The notes: generated by a model from the letters alone, not told the origin. Shown: positions 1 to 13,289, counted from the first letter of the stretch. The stretch is 64,000 nucleotides of DNA from Sycobia sp. Sy_11 (GCA_018907035.1 JACCIC010000022.1:3077501-3141500); one strand, 5' to 3'. A program made the numbers and translations.

Positions 1-2740
1 GAACTATAAATTTATGATTTTTCACGGAAGCAAATTAAATTTCATTAATTTTTGCAGTACAAGATATACTCTTGTCAAACAATTGTTCAAATTGACCGAA
101 AAGAATTACTTATATTTTTTTTCGCTGAAACTACAAATTTATAAACTGTAGTATGTTAAATATATATAGTCATTTTTTTAAACATAGGAAATTAAGGAAG
201 CCGCACTTCTTTTCAATTATTGCACCTGAATAATCTTTTAAGAATGTATTTCTTAAAAAATATATTTAGTCAAATTTTATGTGTTTTCTCATTATGAGAA
301 CATCGTCAAAATCATCAGTTGATATGTCCTCTCTTCTCGATGCACTGAACAGTCCGAAAAACGAGAACAACCTAAAAAAATAACTTTTAGTTTTAAAAAT
401 AGAAACATGTAACATTTAAGGAAAAATTTAATAAAAAGCGTAGGTTTCTAGCTGAATGTGTTCCAGTAGTAGCTGCAAGTAAGTTTTTGAAAAACTTGGT
501 CACGTTTTTAACACTAGAACCAAGTAGATTTCGATTAGGGGCATTAAAAAAATAAACGTTATTTTTTTTGTAACAAGAGGATCCAAAGTTGCTATACATT
601 GGAACGTATGTACGGATATGTAATCATGAATATTTCCTTAACCGCTGCGACGTTACCGTGAAAAATTCCATTTCCATTATAAAAGACATACAGTTGGCAT
701 CGCAATAACGTCTACTCATATTTACTTCGACGTAATAATTACTTCCTTTTAAATCAGCAGCTCGCATAAGAAGGATAGAAAGATAACAAGGAGGTTAATA
801 GGTTGTCTCAGGCTGATGTGAAGTTTGCGCTTTACGTATGTTTTATTAAAGCTATTTCGCGAAAATGCACAAGCTGGCACAAGAAGGGAACGACTAAGCG
901 TAGCGGGCACGCGTGTTTCTCATTTTGACGTACCATTCTATAGCAGGTAGAAAATGTCAAAAAACAGAACGAGGCACAGGTAGGTCGATGTGCCTTTTAA
1001 TGCAATGACTTTTATGCCTCCTAGCAGGATGTTAAAGTGGGAGTAAATCGAACGTATCTTTATGGCCAGAACAGATGGCTTTGCAGACGATCCGATCGCT
1101 TGGTGTTTGAAAATAAATATTTTCATTGATACTTGTCCGGCTTCAATCTTTTGAATTGTATTATTGTTTCTGAAATTCTTTCAGCCGTAACAGTTAAATT
1201 TAGATGCTGCCTATAATTTATATATTATGTTTATTTAATTGAAGATTTTATAAAGATTGATTTATATATTCGTAAAGCAAAGTTTAATTTATCTCTTGCA
1301 AAAAGAGAACACGGCATATGGATGACCGATGTAATCTAGATTTAGCGAGATAACTTTGACTATCCTGAAAAAGAGCCCTAAAAAGTTTTCGTACATAACG
1401 TTGTTCTATTGCTAATATATGCTACTTTCTTACTTTTTTCAAGCAATTCATAATCATTAAAGTACTTTTTTTCAAGAAAAACCATATTATTAACATCGAA
1501 TTCGAAAAACGCTTCAAGCAAAAAATGTTGAAATTAATCTACATCCACCAATACGTTTGTCCATCGAGTTTGAATGCATGAATAGGTACATGGCTGTCTA
1601 AATAATGTGTTTCCAAATTTTCCAAAATTCAATGGAGAATAATTCAGAAACTACATGCATTAAATATGCAATCGATATATCGTGGACTCTTCTTGTAAAT
1701 TTCATTTATACAGAATCGAGACGTAAAAATAAAGACCTCTGAATAAATATTGTTTGATAAAAAGAAAATTTGTGTATTAAATAGAATCACAAATATTTAA
1801 CAGATAGCTTGGCATTAGAAAATCCAAAAATTCTACACTTAGATAGTTTAGGGAAACTCTGGCCCATTACATCTCCTGAGGTCATGAAAGGGTTAAATTT
1901 ACTTTGCTCATTCGTTGGCAGTGAATAGATTTAAAAAAGGTAGCGTATAGAAACAAAGGTTTATATAACAATTGCTTTAGCTTAGGAAAGACATGTTTTG
2001 CGAATCTTTAGTTTAAAAACTTAAACTATATAATTTAAGATTTGAACTAAAAGCTTTAGATTAAAGATTTTAACTTGAAAGTAATTTGCAACGTCATTAA
2101 AAAAATCAAGGTTAAAACCAAATTCCTAAAAATAAGATTCTTTTGATTTTGGAAAAAGAGCAGACCCTCCGTGTTTTACGTTATCTAGAGTCCATATAAG
2201 TTTATCTGGTATCCAAAATACAGATTTCTATTTAAAATACTACTAGGAGTTAATGTCAAAGTTACCGGTAATTTTCTCTGACGAAACTCAACGACTTTCT
2301 TTTGAACCATTTTCTCATATAATGTGGTCTTGCAAAGTCATTCCATCAGGGGTAGTTTCTTTATATCAGGTTACATCCTGTATACATTGTTCAAGTATTC
2401 AATCAGTCACCTGGCGATGCCTTATAAGTTTTATCGTTAGGATAATGTTTGTTTCTCTCCCAAGTGGCGAAAAATTGGTATCGTTTGGTAATAAGACTTT
2501 AGTATACTAACAACATTCTTTGCTGCACCTGTGAGATCAATCTTATATACGTGTGTACGCGTGTGTATGTTTGAGCACACAAAATTGGCTTTAATAACAT
2601 TCATGATATACATGCATGATCTTTTAACGTTAATATCATGCACGTATATTAGATTTACAATGCGTTCGTTTTTTAACGACATATGTATATTAATCTTAAT
2701 TCTTTGGCCATAACGAAATTTATCCCCAATATATTTGCAT
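1..2740. other. AT-rich noncoding stretch
   Basis: No exon, RNA gene or clear repeat seen. Open frames are short and low-complexity. Segments near 700-950 and 2500-2700 are slightly less AT-rich. Confidence 0.5.
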
Positions 2741-2744
2741 TTTT

Positions 2745-2981
2745 TCTAGCCGCAGGCGCATTAATAAACTCGCGCTCCCACGGCACAGACGGGGATTCTG
2801 CTCGTCGTTTAAACATCCGATAATTAAAAATCATTGCCAGTCCTATCGCCTTCGCGCCTCCCTCGGCCGCATACAGTTTAAGAATATAATGAATCGCCGT
2901 TCATCGCTCTCAGGCGCGTAAGTCCGCGCGCGCGTAAATCTCCGTGGCGATAGCGCACGCGCTCGGCTAATAATCTTCTCT

Positions 2982-3036
<55 letters not shown>

Positions 3037-3445
3037 CCCCTCCCCCTTCTGTTTCTCTTCACCTCGTCTTACGTGCCCTCTCCCGGAAGTCGGCGGCGCG
3101 CGCGCCGAACGACGATCCCGCGGCGCGATCCCATCATCCTATCCCAATATCATTACGAATAAGCTCCTTTCCTCCGCGATGCGCGGACCGATGCCCGTCT
3201 GAGAGGCGGCCGCGACGCCGGTTATCCCGCGCGCGAAGTAATCGACCCGTCCGGGGCTCACGTATACTGGATGTCGGGCTTATTTCCTTAAGGGACTCGC
3301 TCGCGCGAGCCGCGGATTAAGTCGCGGAGTTATGTCGCTTCCTTTGTTACCGTTGCGCGCGCCCGTACGGCCTCTCTAACGAGGGAGCTTGCCCGAGATG
3401 CCCCTTGCCGATTCCAACCGTATTGCAGTACGTTGCGGTACATTA
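2745..3445. other. CpG-rich island
   Basis: Abrupt change to GC- and CpG-rich sequence (for example GGCGGCGCGCGCGCCG near 3091) with an embedded (TC)n. No open frame with a recognisable product. It contains homeobox-like TAATTA sites near 2822. Could be regulatory DNA or a promoter. Confidence 0.4.
2989..3034. repeat. (TC)23 microsatellite
   Basis: 46 bp of pure TC, preceded by TCCC units. Confidence 0.95.
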
Positions 3446-3648
3446 AAAACAGAAAAATAAATAAGTAAGCGATACTTTAACAAGAGTACGTTTTTTTCCC
3501 CGAAACTAAATCCTAGAACCTGTTTAAGTTGTCAACATCGAACATTGGTGAAACCCAATGTACGATGTACATAATTAGGTTTCAAAATAGTTCGTATGAA
3601 TTAGCTTAAAATGTTCAAGAAAATATTCGGTGCACTTCCACGTGTCAC

Positions 3649-3960
3649 AGAGGGCTAAAAATTGGTGAAGGTTTTCACCTCGGATGACAATGTAATATTT
3701 GGACATACAGGTCATCGAATACGGGGTCATAGATAGGGGAAGGGGGTGCTTTAGTCACTTTGCACATATATTTTCCAATCTCGAAAAATAAATCGGAGAT
3801 CTTTTTACATCGGTTAGAGGGCTGGAAATTGACAGAAACTCTGACCGTTAGTTGATAATGCAATATATTATTGTAATACTAGGACTAGATATCCAGTTCG
3901 TCGAATACGAAGTCGTATATGGGAGTGGTTTGAATCGTATTGTAAACGTATTTTTTAAAT
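3649..3960. repeat. Diverged tandem duplication, unit about 170-185 bp
   Basis: Copy 1 (3649-3785) and copy 2 (3816-3960) share, in order, AGAGGGCT, AATTG, GATGACAATG/TTGATAATG, AATAT, TCGAATACG, GTC-TA-AT-GGG, and TATTTT--AATC. The offset is 167 bases at the start and 186 at the end, so copy 2 carries a small insertion. No coding frame is shared. Origin unknown. Confidence 0.55.
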
Positions 3961-5130
3961 CACACGCACGTACATTTACTTATATCTATCTATAGTTTTC
4001 TTATATTCCTTTCCATATGCATTTTTTTGTAAATATCCTAAAATTCACAAATAATTCTATAAATAAAAAAATGATTTTCCAAAATAATTAAATGAAAAAA
4101 TATTATTGAATAGTTAAATAAAGTAAGTATAAAGTACGAAAATTGAAGTAAAAAGTAAAGAATGTAAAAAACGGAAATAAATATAAACAAAAATAATATA
4201 AAAAATGAACTGAAATTCAAAATCATGAATAATATTCATCCAAGAAGCAAACGTGGGCGCCATAAAAAAGTACCTGATAACGTTTTGGCGATCTGAATAA
4301 AAACCAGCATAAATCCTGAATTTATAATATCTAGAATAAATTGATTGATACCTGATACAATTTAACAATATAAAATGTTTTCATCTGCAAATCGAGGGCA
4401 TTTTTTTAGTGTTCACGTTTTCCTTTGAATGCTTAAAATCATTATTTTAGAACTTTATTTGTTACTCTACAGTATCGTTTTTAAATTATTTAGTAAATTT
4501 TTTGTAATTCAATATCTTTAGAAAAACATGATTAAAAATATTTTATTTCTTCATATTATTTGACTGGAACTTAATTTTTAGAAAAATATTAAATGTTACA
4601 ATTTTTTGTTAAAAAATAACATTATAAGCATAAAGAATGGAAGCGCAACCCGTATAATTCATATAGAAACTAATAGAATTTATGACGCTACATTTATTGA
4701 TCACATTTTGGCGTTATTTGAGTCAAATATCTTCATTCGTTTGTAAAATATTAAAAAATGAAAATCCATTTTGGAAATTGGCTTTGCAGTCGACCTTAAA
4801 CCCTCTAAATCATTCCACAGTCGAACAAAAAATCTCGCTATTCTGCAAGACTTAAAATAAAGTCGTCTCAAACACCTTCTTTGCGAGAAGAATTCACGGA
4901 TTATAAAAGGTATTCTTTTCACTCATGCTTTTGTGTGCTTTCTTAGATATATATACAATCCGTAGGACATCAAAAGTCGTGGATATATTACATCGGTTGT
5001 TGGTAATGCGTGGCCGACTCGACGAATTGTGCACGTAAGGGGGCTCGGCTTCGACAAATGAATAACGGGCAATAATTATATAGCCGTGGATACTTTGGTG
5101 GTATATATGAGGGGAATGCGCGCGCGTGAA
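3961..5130. other. AT-rich noncoding stretch
   Basis: Very AT-rich to about 4700, with small Phe/Ile-rich frames on the - strand that look like chance; nothing else supported. Confidence 0.5.
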
Positions 5131-5132
5131 GC

Positions 5133-5157
5133 ATATATATATATATATATATATATA
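5133..5157. repeat. (AT)n microsatellite
   Basis: 25 bp of pure AT. Confidence 0.9.
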
Positions 5158-5570
5158 AAGCTGCATTATCGAAATATCGCATTAGAGTTTACGAGCCTAT
5201 TGAAAGACGGGGAGGGATTCGATTATGATTTTATGTAATTGTAGATTTAATTACTTGGCGGTAAATCCATCGAACAGGTAGGACGCTTTTAAAAGTTTAA
5301 TTAAAGATAATGAAGTTATTATTATTCGATCACATGCCGGTACGATCATATTTAATATTAATACGCCTCGCTGTATTATTATTCATTCCTAAATTACACC
5401 TTTTGCCCTCGTTATTTTTACTGATTTCATTTCCCTTTTATAATATACACATAGCAAATAAGTGGTCCAGCTTCTTATCTGTCATTAAAATCCATCCGAA
5501 GGCAATCTAGCGACACTCGTTCCAGGAAAATGATACTGGAATCTAGAATCAACTATATATAGTTGTATAT

Positions 5571-5573
<3 letters not shown>

Positions 5574-5623
<50 letters not shown>
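5574..5623. repeat. (AT)25 microsatellite
   Basis: 50 bp of pure AT. The 410 bases before it hold no supported gene. Confidence 0.95.
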
Positions 5624-5625
<2 letters not shown>

Positions 5626-5856
5626 TGACATAGGTAATCGCGAAGGGACCCATAGGGACACTTTTTTGCTCACGTAACCTCCTTTGAGGAGACATCTAAA
5701 AAAAAGTAGTCTGGCCTGAGTGGGTGAAAAATTTAACTAACCACCTCCCTGCCCTCTCTTTTACAGAAGTATAGTTTTTATCCCTGATTCGCGCGTGCGT
5801 ATTACGCGTGCACTTTCGGTGCTAAACCGTAAAAAGGTTTTTGTCCTTTTTCTTGC

Positions 5857-5858
<2 letters not shown>

Positions 5859-5904
<46 letters not shown>
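5859..5904. repeat. (TC)23 microsatellite
   Basis: 46 bp of pure TC; it produces artificial Ser-Leu and Arg-Glu frames. Confidence 0.95.
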
Positions 5905-5906
<2 letters not shown>

Positions 5907-6062
5907 TCTCACACTGTCTTCCATCACGCGGCACGAAGTAATAATAATTATTTAGGAGTTGATGGCTTATATCGTCGAGCGTACGCAACTCGTTTTCGCG
6001 TAAGCAATGATACCGACTCGTTAATGGAGGCCCAATTGAAAATTTACCTCATTCCCGCATGT

Positions 6063-6112
<50 letters not shown>
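6063..6112. repeat. (AT)n microsatellite, one interruption
   Basis: TA repeat broken by one TG near 6077. Confidence 0.95.
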
Positions 6113-6114
<2 letters not shown>

Positions 6115-6741
6115 GCGGCAAATAATATTTGATTTGTATGCACTGTATGTACATTTCAGTTTCATTGAGAATATAGGATTTTGTATAGTTACAATAATTA
6201 CTTCGCGAGCGGGATTTATCTTCGAGTTGTGTGCAGCAGGATAATCGGCATAATTTATTCTCTTTTTTTTTATTCACTGTACATTAATATACAAAACCTC
6301 TTGAATATTGCAGAGATCAAGTATCATTGTAGATTCGAGTTTCATTATGAAATTGAGCTTCTATCTGTTTTGATTATTCTGTAAGATTGATCGATTATGA
6401 TTTACGACTAGATCGTATATATTTTACAGTAAAGCGTGTTTTAGTTCATAATCACAGGCGGGTAAATGAAAATTGAAAGATCTTAATAAATTTATGTATA
6501 TATATAATCAGAGCGAAAAGGAGAATTTCAACAAATACACCTATATTTATTTCATGACATTTTACATTTATATTATATTATATTTATATAGATTTATATA
6601 TGTATACACATAATCTACATTTAGCTTCAGCATTGTTTAGCCAATTCAATTTTTTGGAGTACTTCAATCTATAAAACTTTTTTCACATGATCTAAATTAA
6701 TAAATATTTTTTATTGGTCTTATAGTCCAATCAATTCAATC

Positions 6742-6855
6742 TAAAAATAAAATAAAAATAAAAATAAAAAATAAAAAATAAAAAATAAAAATAAAAATAA
6801 AAAATAAAAAATAAAACATAAATAAAAATTAAATTAAAAATTAAATTAAAATTAT
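6742..6855. repeat. (AATAAAA)n-like A-rich tract
   Basis: Imperfect ATAAAAA/AATAAAA units over about 110 bp, then AATTAAA units. It is one end of the hammerhead-motif repeat copy 1. Confidence 0.8.
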
Positions 6856-7031
6856 AATGACAGTCAGACTGTCCTTGTTTACATTCACCCCCGTAGACTA
6901 ATCTGAAAATAAAATATTAGCTGAAAAAATTCTTTGTTAGTAAAGTGCAGTCTGACCGTCCCCAACACCCTTACCTAATTGAAGACTTGTCCAACGTTTC
7001 GAGCTCGCTACGGCTCCTCATCAGGGACTAA
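6742..7031 (-). repeat. Hammerhead-motif repeat, copy 1 (retrozyme- or Penelope-like)
   Basis: On the - strand the unit starts with TTAGTCC, CTGATGA (7018-7024), a hairpin GAGC...GCTC and GAAA (6997-7000) followed by CGTTGGA, then about 150 bases including a GGACAGTCTGACTGTC palindrome, and ends in a T-rich run (A-rich AATAAAA units on the + strand, 6742-6855). CTGANGA-hairpin-GAAA is the conserved core of hammerhead ribozymes. The same layout recurs at 45545-45722. Stems I and III are not obvious. Confidence 0.55.
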
Positions 7032-7432
7032 GACTTTTTCACATGATGTAAGTCTGCAGATTTTATTTTTCTTAAAAAACTATAAAAATCATCTTAATGT
7101 GATCGTCTTATTCCATGGAATCTTCTTAAATTTTCTGAAACATTTTAATTTTTTCAAAATGATATTCAATTTTGATATTTATGAATTTTGTTCAATCTGA
7201 AAATCTGTCCACGCACAACATAGATGCGTTTGAGTAGATTAGGCTATTAATGGGAAACACGAAAGTAGTTTGAAAATTTTTACCAAACTTTATAAATATC
7301 ATAATCGTCATTATCGTATATGGTATCACTTCAATTCACAAATTTTCAACAATTTAATTCATAACAACGAAGCTCATGACATTTAAGGAATGGGACATCT
7401 CATATATAATCTGGACACACAGAAGGAGTGCT

Positions 7433-7558
7433 GTAGCAAATTCAAGACGGCGTCACTTTACGTTTTGCAGTGAGCTGAGTTAATTTCTCGAAGTTATCAG
7501 GCCGAAAACATGATCGTTTTCGACATAAGGCCCATTTTTATCCCCCTGAATTTGCTAC
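7433..7558. repeat. Inverted repeat with nested hairpin
   Basis: GTAGCAAATTCA (7433-7444) and its exact reverse complement TGAATTTGCTAC (7547-7558) enclose a second hairpin CGAAAAC (7503-7509) / GTTTTCG (7516-7522). The rest of the arms pair poorly. Could be a decayed foldback element. Confidence 0.4.
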
Positions 7559-7559
7559 G

Positions 7560-9270
7560 CAATCCCTCATGTACACGCGGACTAATACACAGAACGTTCA
7601 TAAAATTGAGATATCTTAGAAAAAAATTATACATTTTATCAAACTCAGCGGAAGTTGAACGATTCAGGGCTGTTATTAAAATGGTGCATATAGTAAGTTC
7701 GAAAATGCAGATAATAGCGCTTTATAGATAGAGCTCTTCTAAAATCAACTTGATATTTAGCCTTACGAAAATCATCGGATTCTTGTAATCCCGTTTCTTT
7801 TATCCACTATAAGAAAAGGTTAACTGTGGTATATTGATAAAGTCAAGTTGTCATACTTACAATTGAAGAATTTGACTTCCGAAGCTGCGTACTTAACATT
7901 CCTGACTTTAACAAATCACCAATTTTCTATCGAACGTCTTCATTTCCCACTATTGTCCGTATAAAAATTCAATATTCAATTAGGGAAAATTAAAAGACTT
8001 AACTTACTACACATACATCTTTTTGATAAATGTAAATAGTTAAAATGTTATAATTGGGTACATAAAATAATGTTATGAGCAGTTAACTCGTTATTGCCGG
8101 CAATTACTCCAACTGTAACGACTTCGTTTGAACGAGTTAACTCAGAATTTCACGTAAAAGGGTTAATCGTGCGCTCTCGAGGCTAACTTAAGACAATAAA
8201 AAAAAGAAATACTCTTCACCTCCGAAGCTCGTGCATCTGCGCAGCTCAATCCTTCTACGCAGTTCACCTTAACTTATGACTCCCCTCTAAAATCGGTCCC
8301 ATGTAAAATTAGATTGCCTTGCTCGTTTCCAACAATAGATAAGAAAAACTAACCATATGCTAGTCAGATTCTACATTATATTTCTATACGGGTTGCGACG
8401 AAAAACCGATGATAAATCGAGATAACATTCGATTCATGCACCCCCTCCGGTGCGATCTGCGATAAAAACGCCTAAGTTTGCAGTACCTGTTTTCTTCTGC
8501 GTATAACGTTTTGCGCCCGCTTCAATGCATTCGAACTGATATTCCACGCCCATAAATTAAAAATAAGACGTGGCATGCTATTTTTGCACAATAATGATGC
8601 GGGCGTAAAAAAATTACTTTACAATTTGGATATTTCATAAAATTTAGAAAACATATATGAGTATTTTCCCTCCCTCCTTCCTCTCTCTCTCTCTCTTTCT
8701 CCCTCTCACATTAGAAAACCAGTCGTACAGTTATAATTGTAGAGTGGCGCGGCGTAAGATCTCTAAACTTTGTTGCTAATTCTTGTATGTATATATATAT
8801 ATATATAAAATATATGTAATGTACCCGGAGGGGGGGTGAATTTGTGCCGACACGACCGCTCGTTTACCGCTTCCATACCGCACGGCGCGGCTCGACATTT
8901 CTCTACATTTTAATGATGTAATTCTCTCTCAAAATGTCCGCTCGCGCATAATACGCCCGGGCGTACTTGCTTTACCGATAAGATGATTTATACCCCGTTG
9001 AGAGAGTCAAGCGGCTCTTTCTCTCTCTCCCTCTCTCTCGCCCCCCCCTCCCGCGTCAAGCTATATATACTGCGTACGAGCATATCGGTAGCGCGCTTCG
9101 TATAATCTCGGCAATTTCGGTATGTAACGTGCTCCTCTTTATGGCGTAACTGTAATCCGTTTTTCGTTAAATTCAAATAGGATGATTATTGGAGTATGGC
9201 TAGTTTAAAGTGGAAGTTTATTATGAAGTATCCCCCTCTTTTGAGTTTATGGATTTAATGGTAGGTACGA
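7560..9270. other. Noncoding stretch, partly GC-elevated
   Basis: AT-rich to 8160, then moderately CpG-containing around 8220-8560 and 8740-9170, with short (CT)n at 8681-8696 and (AT)n at 8790-8807. No exon recognised. Confidence 0.45.
8790..8807. repeat. (AT)9 microsatellite
   Basis: 18 bp of AT just before a TATATG run. Confidence 0.8.
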
Positions 9271-9273
9271 TCC

Positions 9274-9276
9274 TAT

Positions 9277-9318
<42 letters not shown>
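9274..9318. repeat. (AT)n microsatellite, one interruption
   Basis: TA repeat with a single AA step near 9288. Confidence 0.9.
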
Positions 9319-9319
<1 letters not shown>

Positions 9320-9435
9320 TGATAGAAAAGGATAGAAAAATTTAGCAACATCAACTCAAAAATTCTGAATCATTTTTATTATATAATAAAATAAACAGTA
9401 GATTATAGTGCATAATATATATTGATAAATTCTTA

Positions 9436-9554
<119 letters not shown>

Positions 9555-9559
9555 CAGTT

Positions 9560-12060
9560 ACTGCTTACTGCACACCGTCAACATCTGTTTATGGGAAAGT
9601 AATAATTGCACTTGTAAACTTCACAAGACATATCTACCTGTTTTATACTAATGTATAAAGGCCTGGAAAATATATTCAGAATTCAAGCAGGAGCTCGGCT
9701 ATGTAATAATAGTACACCAATATGTCGTTGGAATCCAGCGTTTATGTATAACTGGTACGGTCAGCTTTGCGCACCTATAATGTATGTTTCCAGACGATCG
9801 TTAAAACGTAAAAGACCAGCCATAAAGAGTTTATTTGGTCTCGAGAAGCGATGAAAACTAACATTTAAAATCCGGGATGTTCTCCTATCGCAACCAATTA
9901 CTGAACAGTAGTCCTACTAAAACATTTTACGTGTACTGCGAACTTACCTTCTTCCATGGTAATTACTTTATAAGTATAAATTCGTATATAGAATGTTATT
10001 GCCTTGGTATTATTGTGCTGGGCCGGGCATTACCGAGATTTCTTAAGTTCCAATTTCTCCGAGAGAAGCCATGAAAATTGGGATTTGACCTTGATTCGAT
10101 TGAACATGCTAATCTAATCAAATGGCTTCCTGGGAAAACCGTTTAACCTTATCAAAATAAGAGAACTGTATAGTTTGACTGAATTACTTATATTTTCAGT
10201 TATCAACGCCTCGCCAATCAGTAACCAACCGGAATAAATTATTTATGAGCTTTGTTTATATGTAAACAATTATATAGGAAAATTAAGAGAACATGATTTG
10301 TAGAAGATGAGAACTTTATAATGCATTTGAATAGAAAAACGATTCGATGTTATTAGCTTTTTATGAAGATCATAAATGGTAGCTTAATAAAAAAATAACA
10401 TATTTTTAGCAAAAATGTTTTTGAATTTCTGATAACTTCATTAGCAGCAAAGATCGCACAGAGGACTCTGTGTCTAGTATTGAACAATATTTAACGTAAA
10501 TGAAATACAAACTGAGTTTTCATATACTTATTACGATATTCTAATCTAGAGATGAAATAAAAACAATATTTAAAAAAAAGTGAAAATTAATAATAATAGT
10601 AAAAACATAATTATCGTTTGAAACTCGAGAAATTCCATCGCGAAATCCTTCGGACTGTATATTCTAAAGCCTACGTTTACATTACCATATAAAAAGGGCG
10701 TCGTAATATAAAATCGTACAAGCTTCACTTTATTACCAGCTACAAGACTGTTATAAAATAATTTGACTACTAGTGTAAATATTTCTTTATAATCAATCCC
10801 TTCTTCTGAACACTATTTGATTAATAACCACGTCATAAACCACTCTGCATAATAATCATTAACTTTTTTACTAAAAACCCATTGACAAATAGAATTTTCA
10901 TCTATCTTTTGATTTCCCAACTAAGATTCATGTCTTATTATCATGTAAAATACTGATTTCATCTTCCATATCTTCCATTGATAACCTACAGTTGTTGGCT
11001 TTCTCTGATTTAACCACGCCATTATAAGTTAAAAGTTATAATAATTCTTCTGCTGGAAACGTAATGTCGCGTCTGTAAAAATCAATAAAAATCAGACCTC
11101 ATAGTAATTCGATGGTGCATGTATAATTTAGTTATCGTTTACTATTTTTTTACCTTTTCCTTTTTATTGTGGTGTTCAATATCATTTTTTTATTTTGATA
11201 CTGATATTCTATCGATGAGATTAGAAAAAATAGGTCTGGCGATGGATAATGCTTTCAATAATTCATTTTTAAGTATTTTCAGAGAATACTTTTCATTTCA
11301 ACACAAAAAAATGATTCTCTCATTCTTTCGTTAATTGCTGTTTAATTTCTTCAATATTCCGTTTATTTTATATTGGTGATTATTGCCGAGTTAAGATTTT
11401 CAAGCAATTTTCACCTTACTTTATCATAAACATCTTAAAAGTTTTTTCATGGAATCCTAGTCCTTAATATGATGTTGTTGTTGAAAGTTTAGTTTCATGG
11501 AATCCTTATCCTTAATATAATACCATATATGTATACCCATGTAGTCGATTTCGAAATAACGTGTCTACGTAGTATGTCCTAGATATAAATAGACGCATTA
11601 GCTGATGAGTAAAGAGCAGGTAAATTTTCATACACGAACCTATGCCACTGTCATAATTTGAAAAAGTTGCAAATTGTCTTAGCACTCCAATCTTCATCAG
11701 CCAATTACGATGCATATAATTTAGTTATTGCTCTTGCCACATCTTTGACCAATGAGCAGTCAGGTGGACATTCTGATTAAGAATCATCTGTACAGGCCTC
11801 TTGGATTAAAAGTTATCGCTTCTATATCCGATTATATCGTATATTGACGAATATTAGCATGTAGTGAAAAAATATATAGTAAACTGTTATACAAATGAGA
11901 GATACTTATCGCTACAGTAACGTGAATTTATATAAAAATTATCTATTAATACCTTATTAAAACAGTTTACAGAAATATTCACAAAAAAAAAAAATACAAG
12001 TCACGAGCATCGACCCTCTAGACATTAAAAAAATCGAAGGAAAAAATAAATATTTAAAGC
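9560..12060. other. AT-rich noncoding stretch
   Basis: Frames of about 65 codons at 9651-9877 and 9877-10074 have no recognisable motifs and no splice context. Only the 48-bp-period duplication at 11445 stands out. Confidence 0.5.
11445..11520. repeat. Short direct duplication, period 48
   Basis: TTTCATGGAATCCTAGTCCT and TTTCATGGAATCCTTATCCT, each followed by TAATAT, lie 48 bases apart. Confidence 0.6.
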
Positions 12061-12248
12061 GATTTTCCCCATTTGTTTCCCTATAAGCGAGCCCGAGGCC
12101 GTTTAAAATTAGCATCGGTAATTTCGATGCGGAAGAGACGTCGGTCCTCTAGAATGTTTTCCCTCGCGATCGTGGATAGAAAGAGGGGAGGGTAGAGGAA
12201 GAGAGAAACTGCACTCCGTGTTTGAAAATTGCTACGCTACCGCGGTCT

Positions 12249-12251
<3 letters not shown>

Positions 12252-12304
<53 letters not shown>
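12252..12304. repeat. (TA)26 microsatellite
   Basis: 53 bp pure. Confidence 0.95.
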
Positions 12305-12306
<2 letters not shown>

Positions 12307-12442
12307 TTGTCTATATACAGAGCCGTGTGGTAAAGAACGCACACGCGATCCCGATCCGAAAGCGGCATTGGATCAGAACGATGTGGTGTGTATCGAGGTG
12401 TGTATACTACACTGATGGAGCGACAGGCTCGTTAAGTAATTG

Positions 12443-12445
<3 letters not shown>

Positions 12446-12488
<43 letters not shown>
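12446..12488. repeat. (TA)21 microsatellite
   Basis: 43 bp pure. Confidence 0.95.
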
Positions 12489-12491
<3 letters not shown>

Positions 12492-12632
12492 GCCCGAGAG
12501 GAAAGGCAATCGGAAGTGTAAGTAGATGCCTCGTGCGTGCGCCAATTACCGTTCTGCGACTAGCTCGCACCGGTCCTTCATGATTACCCCCTCCCCTACT
12601 TCTTTCAGGAGAAACGCGTAGATATGTACCTC

Positions 12633-12635
<3 letters not shown>

Positions 12636-12679
<44 letters not shown>
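12636..12679. repeat. (TA)22 microsatellite
   Basis: 44 bp pure. Confidence 0.95.
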
Positions 12680-12683
<4 letters not shown>

Positions 12684-12877
12684 CTGTGCCTCACTGCCGC
12701 TGTGTAAAAGTATCAGTCGCCTCCAACGCGTAAAATAATGACCGAGTTTTACGAGATCCCCGAAGCAGTCTTGAAATTGCGCGTCGCCCTGGAGCGTCCG
12801 CGCCCCGCGCCTCCAGGAGATCGGACTCTTTGGCGTGAGCGGAGGCGACTTGCTTATCTTCGCGTAAATTTTTTTCT

Positions 12878-12879
<2 letters not shown>

Positions 12880-12931
<52 letters not shown>
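12880..12931. repeat. (TA)26 microsatellite
   Basis: 52 bp pure. Confidence 0.95.
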
Positions 12932-12932
<1 letters not shown>

Positions 12933-13289
12933 TTCCTTCGATATACCCCGTCTCAATTCCAACAATAAAGCCGTCGCTTAACGATCGGCCAAAAAAGTAT
13001 GTTATATATACATGCGCGAATATTGTTGTAAGGCGACGACAAAAAGTGGCACACGGCGAGCCATTAAACTTTGACAATGAAAACCGTTCGTCGTTAAAGC
13101 GTTCGCCCCCCCCCCCTATCCCTCACAACCCATTTATACTTTCTTTTTATCCTTCGTCCAAAAGGGCATATTTTAGCGCGGAGTTTGGTAAAACGCTTAC
13201 GCAGCCAATGTCAACGCTGTGTATGTACATACGTATACGTCGTACATATAGCAGTGCCAGCGACATCGTCTCATAGTTTTCCCAATTGG

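Noticed and set aside
12222..13077. Open frames of 65-128 codons on both strands
   Set aside because: They are made by Tyr-Ile translation of (TA)n tracts joined to short flanks; no motif or splice context.
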